NCBI GenBank assembly: GCA_001770855.1
Contig: MESE01000001.1
Span: 62,001 to 126,000 of the forward strand
Length of the DNA stretch: 64,000 nucleotides
Direction: 5' to 3'
DNA from: Burkholderiales bacterium RIFCSPLOWO2_02_FULL_57_36
GTDB lineage: Bacteria > Pseudomonadota > Gammaproteobacteria > Burkholderiales > Burkholderiaceae_D
The translations under genes and the position numbers were made by a program. Under the pieces are notes generated by a model. It did not search any database, was not told where the DNA came from, and saw only the letters and a list, made by a program, of their open reading frames with translations. The first letter of the stretch is position 1, and each line of letters opens with the position of its first letter. Shown piece by piece: positions 28,096 through 35,687 of the stretch.

Positions 28096-29088
28096 ATGGA
28101 ATTTCAATTCGAACACCGCCATGCATCGCACTGTGAAAGCGGTGTGATGTCGTCGATCATCCGGCATGCCGGACTGCCGCTGTCCGAGCCGATGGCGTTC
28201 GGCCTGTCGTCGGCCTTGTCGTTCGCCTATCTGCCATTCATCAAGTTATCCGGACTGCCGCTGGTGGCGTACCGGATGCCGCCGAAGTTCATCATCAAGG
28301 GACTGTCCAAACCATTGTCCCTGGCGATGCACTTCGAGACCTTCCGCAATCCCGAGCGCGGCATGGCAAGGCTGGACGAACTGCTCGACAGCGGCAAGGT
28401 AGTGGGCCTGCAAACCTCGGTGTATTGGCTGCCGTATTTTCCGGCGGATTTGCGCTTTCATTTCAATGCACACAATCTGCTGGTCTACGGTCGCGACGGC
28501 GATGATTACCTGATTTCCGATCCTGTGTTCGAAGAGCCGGTCCGATGCGCGCGCGCGGACTTGCAGCGCGCTCGTTTCGCCAAGGGCGTGCTGGCGCCGA
28601 AAGGATTGCTCTACTACCCGAAGCAAACGCCCCGCGAACCGGAATGGAAAACCGCCATTGCGGCCGCCGTAAAGAAAACCACCCGCATCATGCTTTGGAC
28701 GCCGCTACCGCTGATCGGCGTACGCGGCATCCGGCGCATGGCGCGGGCGGTGGAGTCGTTGCCGCCGCAGGATGTCCATCGCGCCCATCTTTTCATCGGC
28801 CACCTGGTACGCATGCAGGAAGAAATCGGCACCGGCGGCGCAGGGTTTCGCTTCATGTACGCGTCGTTCCTGCAAGAGGCGGAGCAACTCACCGGTGTGA
28901 AAAGCTACGGCGAATTCGCCGAGCGGCTGATCGAGATCGGCGACGACTGGCGCCAGTTCGCGCTCGCATCGGCGCGCATGGTGCGCGGACGCGACCCGTT
29001 GGCACCGCGTGACTTGGCGCAGCTGTTGCGTGCCCAGGCCGATCGCGAGCACGTGTTTTTCGCGGACCTTGCGCGGACAGCCAAGTAG
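28096..29088 (+). CDS. BtrH-like acyltransferase (BtrH N-terminal domain plus DUF4872-type C-terminal domain)
   Basis: A 330-residue protein of the BtrH family. BtrH in butirosin synthesis transfers an acyl group from a carrier protein onto an aminoglycoside amine. The N-terminal papain/transglutaminase-like half shows the Cys nucleophile at residue 13 (SHCESGVMSS), the His at 126 (FHFNAHNLLVYG) and an Asp at 142 (YLISDPVF), a plausible triad. The C-terminal half (about 190-330; VHRAHLFIGHLVRMQEEIG, FMYASFLQEAEQLTG) matches the DUF4872 helical domain. In this operon an acyl carrier protein lies three genes on, so acyl transfer from it to an amine or alcohol is the natural hypothesis. The acceptor is unknown. 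Confidence 0.85.
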   Translation: MEFQFEHRHASHCESGVMSSIIRHAGLPLSEPMAFGLSSALSFAYLPFIKLSGLPLVAYRMPPKFIIKGLSKPLSLAMHFETFRNPERGMARLDELLDSGKVVGLQTSVYWLPYFPADLRFHFNAHNLLVYGRDGDDYLISDPVFEEPVRCARADLQRARFAKGVLAPKGLLYYPKQTPREPEWKTAIAAAVKKTTRIMLWTPLPLIGVRGIRRMARAVESLPPQDVHRAHLFIGHLVRMQEEIGTGGAGFRFMYASFLQEAEQLTGVKSYGEFAERLIEIGDDWRQFALASARMVRGRDPLAPRDLAQLLRAQADREHVFFADLARTAK

Positions 29089-29095
29089 ACCCGCC

Positions 29096-30019
29096 ATGCT
29101 GCGCATCGACCGGATTTTTTTTCAATACCGCCGCAGTGAGCAAGCGGTTCTGGACGGCATTGACCTCGATGTGCCGCGCGGCGCGATATTCGGCTTGCTG
29201 GGCCCGAACGGCGCCGGCAAGACCACGCTGATTTCATTGATCGCCGGCTTGCTGCCGATCGACAGGGGCGAGATCAGGCTCGGCGGTCTGCCTCTGGAAG
29301 AGGCACGGCGACGGCAGCCCAATTCGCTGGCGCTGGTGCCGCAGGATTACGCGTTTTATCCGATGCTGACGGTAGTTGAAAATTTACGTTTTTTCGCTGG
29401 CGTGCAAGGACTTGCACGCGAAATTTCGCGCCAGCGTGTCGCCTATTGCGCATCCTTTGCGCAACTGGAAACGGTCCTCGGCAAACGCGCCGGCGAGCTG
29501 TCGGGCGGGCTGCGGCGCCGGCTCAATCTGGCGATCGGGCTGCTGGCCGACCCGGATCTGTTGCTGCTCGACGAACCGACGGTCGGAGTTGATCCGCAAT
29601 CGCGCCACTTCCTGCTCGATTCGATTCGCGGCTTGCGCGATCAGGGCAAGACCATTCTCTATACCAGCCATTACATGGATGAAGTCGAGGCGATCTGCGA
29701 TCGCGTCGCGATCATCGATCATGGCCGTATCCTGGTATCGGGTGGCTTGTCCGAGGTGTTGGGTTCCGACACGCCGGAAGCGCGTTTCCGGCTGGCGCAG
29801 CCGTTGCCGCGGGAACTGCATGACGATTGGCAGGCACGTCTCGGCCTGCACGAAGAAGGCGGCAATGCCTATTCGATGCCGCTGGCCGGCTTCAAGGATT
29901 TGTCGGAGCTTGCATGCCGGCTCTCCGACGCACAATGCGAAGTGCTCGGCATGAGCTACGGCGGGCAGAATCTGGAGCAGGTTTTCATGCGCCTGACACA
30001 TCGCTCGTTACGGGATTGA
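29096..30019 (+). CDS. ABC-2-type transporter ATP-binding protein
   Basis: A 307-residue ATPase with Walker A GPNGAGKTT, the Q-loop in LALVPQDYAFYP, signature LSGGLRRRL, Walker B LLLLDEPTVGVDP and the switch His in TILYTSHYMDE. It belongs to the drug / lipid / polysaccharide-exporter type paired with ABC-2 permeases. I start it at ATG 29096; the frame is open upstream inside the acyltransferase gene. It lies between the BtrH-like gene and its own permease with gaps of 7 and 2 bp. The C-terminal 70 residues are extended (HDDWQARLGLHEEGGNAYS). The complex probably exports or flips the product of the cluster. Confidence 0.93.
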   Translation: MLRIDRIFFQYRRSEQAVLDGIDLDVPRGAIFGLLGPNGAGKTTLISLIAGLLPIDRGEIRLGGLPLEEARRRQPNSLALVPQDYAFYPMLTVVENLRFFAGVQGLAREISRQRVAYCASFAQLETVLGKRAGELSGGLRRRLNLAIGLLADPDLLLLDEPTVGVDPQSRHFLLDSIRGLRDQGKTILYTSHYMDEVEAICDRVAIIDHGRILVSGGLSEVLGSDTPEARFRLAQPLPRELHDDWQARLGLHEEGGNAYSMPLAGFKDLSELACRLSDAQCEVLGMSYGGQNLEQVFMRLTHRSLRD

Positions 30020-30021
30020 CG

Positions 30022-31230
30022 ATGACCCGACTGATTGCTCTCTGGTGCAAGGAATTCATCGCATTGTCGCGCGACCGGCATGGCTTGCTGGCGCTGTTCC
30101 TGATGCCGGCGATTTTTGTGCTGGTGATGTCGCTGGCATTGCGTGACAGCTTTACGCCGGGAACCGGCAATAATCTGCACTACGCGGTACTGGATGCCGA
30201 TGGCAGCAATGAATCGAGCGCGCTGGCGAATCGCCTTGAACGCGCCGGGGTGATCAAGCGGGACAAGACGGCGGCAACCGGGCGCACCAAGCTGCGCGAC
30301 GCTGTGCGCGAAGGGCGGCTGGCTTTTGTGCTGGTGATCCCGAAAAACTTCGGAACCACGCTCATGGACGAGCGCAACGCGAGTTCGTCGCCCATGCTGC
30401 AGATATGGGCCGACCCGGCCGCTTCTCCTTTGCTGCATGCGGCTTTCCGCCAGCAGGTGCAGGGCGCATTGGGAAGCTTGCAGGCACAGACATTGATTGA
30501 ACGATCCGGCCCGCTGACCGCGGGCTTTGGCGCAGCGGCGCCTGACGCCGGAGACTGGCAACGGCAGGTCGCGCTCGAAACGGTGCAACGCGGCGAGACG
30601 AATGCAATTCCATCGTCCGTGCAGCAGAGCGTGCCGGCCTGGCTGATCTTTTCGATGTTCTTCGTGGTGATTCCGATGTCGGCATTGTTCATTACCGAGC
30701 GGCGCGACGGCTCCTTGCAGCGATTGAGAACGCAACGCGTGCCGTTCCATCTGATCCTGTCGGGCAAGCTGCTGCCGTTCTTTGCCGTCAATCAGGTACA
30801 GGCGGTGCTGATGGTGCTGGTCGGAATCTACATCGTACCCTTGATGGGAGGTGAGGCGCTGACATTGCCTGATGCGCCGCTTGCGTTGTGGTCCATGTCG
30901 GCCGCGGTCAGTCTGGCGGCGGTGTGCTGGGCGCTGCTGATTGCCAGTATCGCCCGCACTTCGGAGCAGGCCACCATCGTCGGCGGGGTCGGCAATATCC
31001 TGATGGGAGCGATCGGCGGCGTGATGGTGCCCAAGTTCATCATGCCGGCCTTCATGCAAACGCTCGCGGCCGTGTCGCCGATGGCGTGGGCGCTCGACGG
31101 ATTTCATATGATCATGCTGCGCGGCGGCGGGATCGCCGATATCTGGCCCTATGCCGGCGCATTGCTCTCGCTTGCCGTTGCGTGCCTGACGATCGCGATA
31201 TGGATCAATCGACGTTCGGTCCGGAGCTAG
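30022..31230 (+). CDS. ABC-2-type transporter permease
   Basis: A 402-residue membrane protein. One helix near the N-terminus (LLALFLMPAIFVLVMSLAL) is followed by a large extracytoplasmic domain of about 170 residues, then five or more helices (VPAWLIFSMFFVVIPMSALF, VQAVLMVLVGIYIVPLM, SAAVSLAAVCWALLIASI, the NILMGAIGGVMVP segment and the last helix AGALLSLAVACLTIAIW). This layout is that of YhhJ/YbhS-like and drug-export ABC-2 permeases. It pairs with the ATPase immediately upstream. With no separate membrane-fusion or outer-membrane gene in the operon, export would reach the periplasm or outer leaflet of the inner membrane. Confidence 0.9.
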   Translation: MTRLIALWCKEFIALSRDRHGLLALFLMPAIFVLVMSLALRDSFTPGTGNNLHYAVLDADGSNESSALANRLERAGVIKRDKTAATGRTKLRDAVREGRLAFVLVIPKNFGTTLMDERNASSSPMLQIWADPAASPLLHAAFRQQVQGALGSLQAQTLIERSGPLTAGFGAAAPDAGDWQRQVALETVQRGETNAIPSSVQQSVPAWLIFSMFFVVIPMSALFITERRDGSLQRLRTQRVPFHLILSGKLLPFFAVNQVQAVLMVLVGIYIVPLMGGEALTLPDAPLALWSMSAAVSLAAVCWALLIASIARTSEQATIVGGVGNILMGAIGGVMVPKFIMPAFMQTLAAVSPMAWALDGFHMIMLRGGGIADIWPYAGALLSLAVACLTIAIWINRRSVRS

Positions 31231-31234
31231 CCCC

Positions 31235-31501
31235 ATGACAAGCGCAAGCCATGAACTGATCGATGACCTGAAGCGCCTGGTTGTCGATGTCTGCGAAAAA
31301 GACATCGACCCGGCCGGCATCGCCGATGACGAATTGCTGTTCGGTCCCGATGCGCGACTGGAACTCGATTCGCTCGATGCATTGCAGCTCTCGATGGCGC
31401 TGCAAAAGCGCTATGGCGTACGCCTGCCCGACAGCAAGGAGACGCGCCGCGTCATGGCAAGCATTGCCACACTCGCCGAATTTCTCGCTGCGCACAAATG
31501 A
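31235..31501 (+). CDS. Acyl carrier protein of the cluster
   Basis: An 88-residue phosphopantetheine-binding protein. Ser46 in LELDSLDALQLSMALQ is the 4'-phosphopantetheine attachment site in the usual DSL context, and the four-helix pattern is clear. The helix around the site is more divergent than in the housekeeping AcpP, as in secondary-metabolite carrier proteins. It follows the permease by 4 bp and overlaps the ketosynthase by four bases (ATGA). It is the likely carrier for the chains used by the two ketosynthases and for transfer by the BtrH-like enzyme. Confidence 0.92.
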   Translation: MTSASHELIDDLKRLVVDVCEKDIDPAGIADDELLFGPDARLELDSLDALQLSMALQKRYGVRLPDSKETRRVMASIATLAEFLAAHK

Positions 31502-32625
31502 CCCGTTCGGTATACCTGGCCGGTTTCGGCCATTGCTCAGCCTCCGGTGCGACGCTGGGCGCAGCCTGCGATACCATCATTGCCGGCGATATCCGGTGCG
31601 CGTCGCGCAGCGTCGCCGGGCAGACCTTGCCTTTTTACGCATTGGCCGATGCCGCGTCGTTGTCGGACTGGGATTTGCGGGCCAGGGAAATTATTTGCGG
31701 CGTCGGCCGTGAAGTCCGCGCCGGATGCTCCATCAGCGATTCCGAATGGTCGCAGGCCGGGTTGTTTTTTGCCTCTTCATCATTTCAGATCGGCGCACTG
31801 GAGTTCGCGGCACGCGTCGGGCGCGCAGAATTTCCGCCCGCCGCCGAATTTGCGGTAAAGGCGGCCGACTGGCTGGGCATCGCTACCTCGCCTTGGTGCT
31901 TTGCCACTGCCTGCACTTCCAGCCTGTCTGCATTGGATGCGGCCGCAACCCTGATCCGCGCCGGTGTGTTGCGCCGCGCACTGGTGCTCGGCGTCGAGTT
32001 GCCCAACATTACCTCGCTGGCCGGATTCGCCGCGCTGAACCTGTTGTCGCCGGCCGCATCCCGGCCGCTCGATCGGCAACGCGACGGACTGGTACTGGGC
32101 GAGGCGGTTGCCGCAATCTGGCTTACCGATGAACCATGCAACGGGCACTGGGGCGACTGGCGTGTGGCCGGCATCGACGCGGCGCTGGATAGCCATTCGG
32201 CGACGGGTCCCAATCCCGACGGCGTGTTGATAGCCGATGTGATGACCAGGGCGCTGCGCAACGCCGGACTCTCTGCTGTTGATATCGATCTTGTCAAGTT
32301 GCAGGCCGCGGGAAGTCCCGCGGTCGACCTTGCCGAGGGTATTGCATTGCGGCGCGTGTTTGGCGAACGCCCGCCGGCGCTGCTGTCGCTCAAATCGTAT
32401 TTCGGGCATACGCTCGGCGCCAGTGGTGCGGTGGAGCTTTCCGCTCTGGCCGCCTGCCTTGCGCGTGATACGGTGCCGGCCACTGCGGGGTTTTCCGCAA
32501 TCGATCCGGACGTCGGCCTGGCGCCGACCACTGTCGTGCGTAATGCACGCGTCCGAAGAGTATTGTTTAACCTGATCGGCTTTGGCGGCAGCGTCGTTTC
32601 GCTGGTCATCGAGCAGGCATCATGA
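31498..32625 (+). CDS. Beta-ketoacyl synthase (KAS I/II type) with first active-site His replaced by Gln
   Basis: A 375-residue thiolase-fold ketosynthase. The nucleophile Cys139 is present in ATACTSSLSALDAA, and the second His is present (His304 in LKSYFGHTLGASGAVE). The first His, normally in an HGTGTPLND loop, reads QAAGSPAVD, with Gln269 in its place. In the normal enzyme this His helps decarboxylate malonyl-ACP, so the change suggests a weakened or altered condensing reaction, or a role as acyl transferase / chain-holding partner. The protein starts AGFGHCSASGATLGAACDT. It overlaps the carrier-protein gene and the next gene by four bases each. It may work as a pair with the next product. 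Confidence 0.82.
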   Translation: MTRSVYLAGFGHCSASGATLGAACDTIIAGDIRCASRSVAGQTLPFYALADAASLSDWDLRAREIICGVGREVRAGCSISDSEWSQAGLFFASSSFQIGALEFAARVGRAEFPPAAEFAVKAADWLGIATSPWCFATACTSSLSALDAAATLIRAGVLRRALVLGVELPNITSLAGFAALNLLSPAASRPLDRQRDGLVLGEAVAAIWLTDEPCNGHWGDWRVAGIDAALDSHSATGPNPDGVLIADVMTRALRNAGLSAVDIDLVKLQAAGSPAVDLAEGIALRRVFGERPPALLSLKSYFGHTLGASGAVELSALAACLARDTVPATAGFSAIDPDVGLAPTTVVRNARVRRVLFNLIGFGGSVVSLVIEQAS

Positions 32626-33326
32626 GCGCACTGGCTTCCCTCTCCTCATTGCGCATTGCGCCCGATGATCTCGGCGCGACAGTGCGGGCTGCGTTGGGAC
32701 AGCCGCTGCGGCGCGAAGGGACGCTGCCGGGGTTATGCGTCACCGGTATCGTGAGCTGCCTGGCCAATGCCGGTCCGATCCCCGCGTCCGGCCGGACCGG
32801 CCTGATCTGGGGCTCGACCGATGGCGCACGTATCGAAATTGGAAAAGTGCTGGACGAAATCTGCCTGCATGACGGTTTGCCGATGCCGTTCGATTTTATC
32901 GCCTGTCAAAGCGGCGTCGCCGCGGTCTATGCTTCGCGCTTCGTCGGCGATCTGGCGTGCGGCGTATACATGCGTTCCGCGGGCAACGTCTGGCCGCAAC
33001 TATTATGCATGGCACTGTGCTGGCTTGTGGAAGGCCGTTATGACCGCGTGCTGTGCGGATGGGTCGATGAAGCGGACCCGGAAGTGGCGGATGCGCGCCA
33101 CGCAAGCGACTGGATATTGCTCGCCAATCCAACGACTGGACCAATTCCTCTGGCGCATGCGCGGCTGATTGCCGACCCGCAGGCGCACGCCGATCGAATC
33201 ACCGATACGCAATTCGTGCCGTCGTTGCAGACATGGATCGATGCCGGTGGCGGCCCCTTGTCAGTCGCGTCCGACATGGTCAGGGTGGAGTTTCTGAAGA
33301 CAAATAATCCGGCAGAAAAGGCTTGA
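32622..33326 (+). CDS. Short ketosynthase-like protein (possible chain-length factor)
   Basis: A 234-residue protein overlapping the ketosynthase by ATGA. Its middle resembles the N-terminal half of the thiolase fold: TGLIWGSTDGARIEIGKVL, then FDFIACQSGVAAVYASRFV at the place where ketosynthases have the nucleophile elbow, then RYDRVLCGWVDEADPEV. The length and lack of the HGT / GH half fit the short Ketoacyl-synt_2 (chain-length-factor-like) proteins seen in aryl-polyene clusters. A Cys in the ACQSG context is kept, so it may not be fully inactive. It ends the nine-gene operon. I assign the fold by pattern, not certainty. Confidence 0.6.
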   Translation: MSALASLSSLRIAPDDLGATVRAALGQPLRREGTLPGLCVTGIVSCLANAGPIPASGRTGLIWGSTDGARIEIGKVLDEICLHDGLPMPFDFIACQSGVAAVYASRFVGDLACGVYMRSAGNVWPQLLCMALCWLVEGRYDRVLCGWVDEADPEVADARHASDWILLANPTTGPIPLAHARLIADPQAHADRITDTQFVPSLQTWIDAGGGPLSVASDMVRVEFLKTNNPAEKA

Positions 33327-33460
33327 TGCAACCCGTATGGATGCTGGCGGAAGGCCGGTGAGCTGATGGCTTTGGCTCTTCTTGCACTATGCAAGCGCCC
33401 ATCAGCGCGCTTGTTCCGGTTGAAAAAATGGGCAAGTTATTTCTGCGCGGGTCCGACGCG

Positions 33461-34018
33461 TCAACGCACCCGGTTCCAGTCTTCAATCGCTTTTTTGAGT
33501 GCCGCTTCAGCGTAGCTCACGTATTTCGCCAGTAATTTCTGGCGTTCATGATATGCCTCGTTCAGGCGCGAACCGCCGGAGACGGTACCGGTACGCTCGC
33601 CCGGCAATGGTTCGACTCCCGCTTCCTGCTGCTTTTTCGCATCTTCCAGCAGCATTTCCGCGCGAATCACTTCGGATGTCGCTTCGTCGATGCTCATTTT
33701 CCTGCTTGTAGCCGGAGGCACGGTGGCTCTCTTGACCGGTGTGCGTTCCGCCCGCCGTGGCGCAACCGGATTGGCGCCGGACTCGACGCCCCATACATTG
33801 CCTTTGATCGGACGATCGACCTTGATGATATGGTCGACTCTTGCGCCGGGCAATGCACGGTCCGCATACATGATTCGCCCGTCGGGCATTACTTGCCGAT
33901 AAATAGTTTGCGCCCCGCCGCCGGACGGCGCGGGTTTCACGCGGGTTTGCGCGACTGCGCTTGCGGTAAAAAATACCGCAAGCATCGCGATGCTGATCGA
34001 AAAAAAGCGCGGCTTCAT
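33461..34018 (-). CDS. Periplasmic DUF4124-like protein
   Basis: A 185-residue secreted protein. The frame is open far upstream, but ATG 34018 begins a clear signal peptide (FFSISIAMLAVFFTASAVAQ). Near the mature N-terminus, IYRQVMPDGRIMYADRALP is the Tyr/Asp/Gly-rich signature of the DUF4124 domain, common in betaproteobacterial periplasmic proteins. The rest is a basic linker (PRRAERTPVKRATVPP) and a helical segment that continues into a coiled coil (YHERQKLLAKYVSYAEAALK). The function of the family is unknown. It lies between the resorcinol-type cluster and the Spy-like gene, on the opposite strand to the former. Confidence 0.78.
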   Translation of the reverse strand: MKPRFFSISIAMLAVFFTASAVAQTRVKPAPSGGGAQTIYRQVMPDGRIMYADRALPGARVDHIIKVDRPIKGNVWGVESGANPVAPRRAERTPVKRATVPPATSRKMSIDEATSEVIRAEMLLEDAKKQQEAGVEPLPGERTGTVSGGSRLNEAYHERQKLLAKYVSYAEAALKKAIEDWNRVR

Positions 34019-34254
34019 GCATTGAATTGTTCGCCTTCCATGAAGGATATGTTTGCGAGACATCAATCCTGGGCAATATATTGCCGAACCGGTTTGATTC
34101 ATTGCGCGTACATGCATGCAAACTTGCCATTCAGCATGACAATCCGTCATCGCCGATACCCGCTCGGCGCGAACACGCTGAAAAACGGCGTCCCGTTTGA
34201 AACCGGAAACGCCGTTCTCCATGCATCGCCTGTTACTCAAGCGCTTGGATATGT

Positions 34255-34746
34255 TTAACTTTTTCCGTAACCCTTGCCGTGACGGCGGCCGCTCATGAAG
34301 CTCTCATTGAAGACTTTTTGCTGTTCCGGCGTCAGCGTCGCATAGAATGTTTTTGTCGCAGCGAGCCGGCTGGTCATGCGTGCTTCCCTTTCTTTCATCA
34401 TGCCGAGCTGTTTTTCCATCCGCTCCGGCGCCGACAGTTTTTCCCATTCGGCGCGGTCCGGACGTTTCCATTGATCGTTCGGCGTCGTCGCTGCAGTGAA
34501 GGCTTGCCATGCCGATTCCTGGCTCGCATCGAGCTTCAGCTTGTCGTGCAGCTCAGCCTGGCGTTTGGCGATTCTTTCTTTCATCTGCTCGGGAGACTTC
34601 GCGCCGCCATGCCATTTATGATGTCCGCCCATCGCGGCCCGGTCGGGGCGTTCGCCCGGACTTGTTTGTGCATGTGTAATAAACGCGGTGGACCCAAGGC
34701 CCAGGACGGTGACGCCGATCAGCAATGTTTTACGAAATTTGTTCAT
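34255..34746 (-). CDS. Spy/CpxP-like periplasmic chaperone
   Basis: A 163-residue protein with a signal peptide (TLLIGVTVLGLGSTAFITHA, then QTSPGERPD). The mature part is helical and Met/Lys-rich, with the LTxxQ-type motif in YATLTPEQQKVFNE near the C-terminus and a second related segment around KLDASQESAWQAF. Spy/CpxP proteins are ATP-independent periplasmic chaperones, and CpxP represses its own sensor kinase. The basic, His/Gly-rich tail (SGRRHGKGYGKS) is a little unusual. The gene is divergent from an OmpR-type regulator / EnvZ-type kinase pair, so it is probably the target, and perhaps the feedback signal, of that pair. Confidence 0.88.
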   Translation of the reverse strand: MNKFRKTLLIGVTVLGLGSTAFITHAQTSPGERPDRAAMGGHHKWHGGAKSPEQMKERIAKRQAELHDKLKLDASQESAWQAFTAATTPNDQWKRPDRAEWEKLSAPERMEKQLGMMKEREARMTSRLAATKTFYATLTPEQQKVFNESFMSGRRHGKGYGKS

Positions 34747-34955
34747 GGTGAGTCCTTTTCAGTGATTGCATTTGAGGCATATGAGCTCTCTTCCAGAGCA
34801 TGTGCGCTGCACACAATTGCATGTTGCATCGGTGATGTATCGGTCAAGTTTCGATGCGAACGGAATTTGTTTCCAAATGTTTCTTCATCGATGTTCGATA
34901 CAAAACGATACAAAATTCCTGTTCATTGCCGGCCGAACTCGCCATAATCGAATCC

Positions 34956-35687
34956 ATGGAACCCATTTCAAATATCCTGATCGTCGATGATGACCACGAA
35001 ATCCGCTCGCTGCTGGCCGATTATCTCGGTGCAAACGGCTATCACGCCTTCGCCGCGCAGGATGGAATCGAGATGGAAAAAACGCTGGAACGGGAGCACG
35101 TCGATCTGGTCGTGCTGGATTTGAACATGCCGGGCGAGGATGGCCTGACGCTATGCCGCAAACTGCGCACCCGATCCAGCATGCCGGTGATCATGCTGAC
35201 CGCGCGCAGCGAGCCGATCGACAGAATTCTCGGCCTGGAAATGGGCGCGGACGATTATCTGCCCAAACCCTTCGAGCCGCGCGAGTTGCTGGCGCGTATC
35301 CGCAGCGTACTGCGCCGCAGCCAGGCAACGATCGACGCCGTGGCGGATTCGCCGATACAACAACAGATGCGCTTTGCCGGCTGGACGCTCGATCTGACCG
35401 CGCGGCATCTGGTCGATCCTGAAGGATTGGCCATCATGTTGTCAGGTGCGGAATTCCGTTTGCTGAAAGTATTTCTGGAACATCCCAACCGCGTGCTCAA
35501 TCGCGACCAGCTCCTGAATTTCACGCACGGGCGCGATGCGGACCCGTTCGATCGCTCGATCGACATCCAGATCAGCCGGTTGCGGCAGAAGCTGAACGAA
35601 GATGCCCGTTCGCCGCAAATCATTAAAACCGTGCGCAACGGCGGTTATGTGCTGGCCGTGCCTGTGATGGCAGGAACGACACCGTGA
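34956..35687 (+). CDS. OmpR-family response regulator
   Basis: A 243-residue regulator. The receiver domain has the acidic cluster VDDDHE, phospho-acceptor Asp55 in VVLDLNMPG and the Lys in DDYLPKPFEP; a winged-helix DNA-binding domain follows (LSGAEFRLLKVFLEHPNRVL, IQISRLRQKLNEDARSPQII, TVRNGGYVL). I start it at ATG 34956 (MEPISNILIVDDD), because the longer frame upstream has no coding character. It is divergent from the Spy-like gene across about 210 bp and overlaps the kinase gene by four bases, so the two form a two-component pair. Its nearest known relatives by form are OmpR/RstA-type regulators of the envelope. Confidence 0.93.
   Translation: MEPISNILIVDDDHEIRSLLADYLGANGYHAFAAQDGIEMEKTLEREHVDLVVLDLNMPGEDGLTLCRKLRTRSSMPVIMLTARSEPIDRILGLEMGADDYLPKPFEPRELLARIRSVLRRSQATIDAVADSPIQQQMRFAGWTLDLTARHLVDPEGLAIMLSGAEFRLLKVFLEHPNRVLNRDQLLNFTHGRDADPFDRSIDIQISRLRQKLNEDARSPQIIKTVRNGGYVLAVPVMAGTTP

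Noticed and set aside
29956..31320. 454-codon minus-strand frame
   Set aside because: Antisense to the ABC-2 permease and ACP; low-complexity His/Arg/Gln composition.
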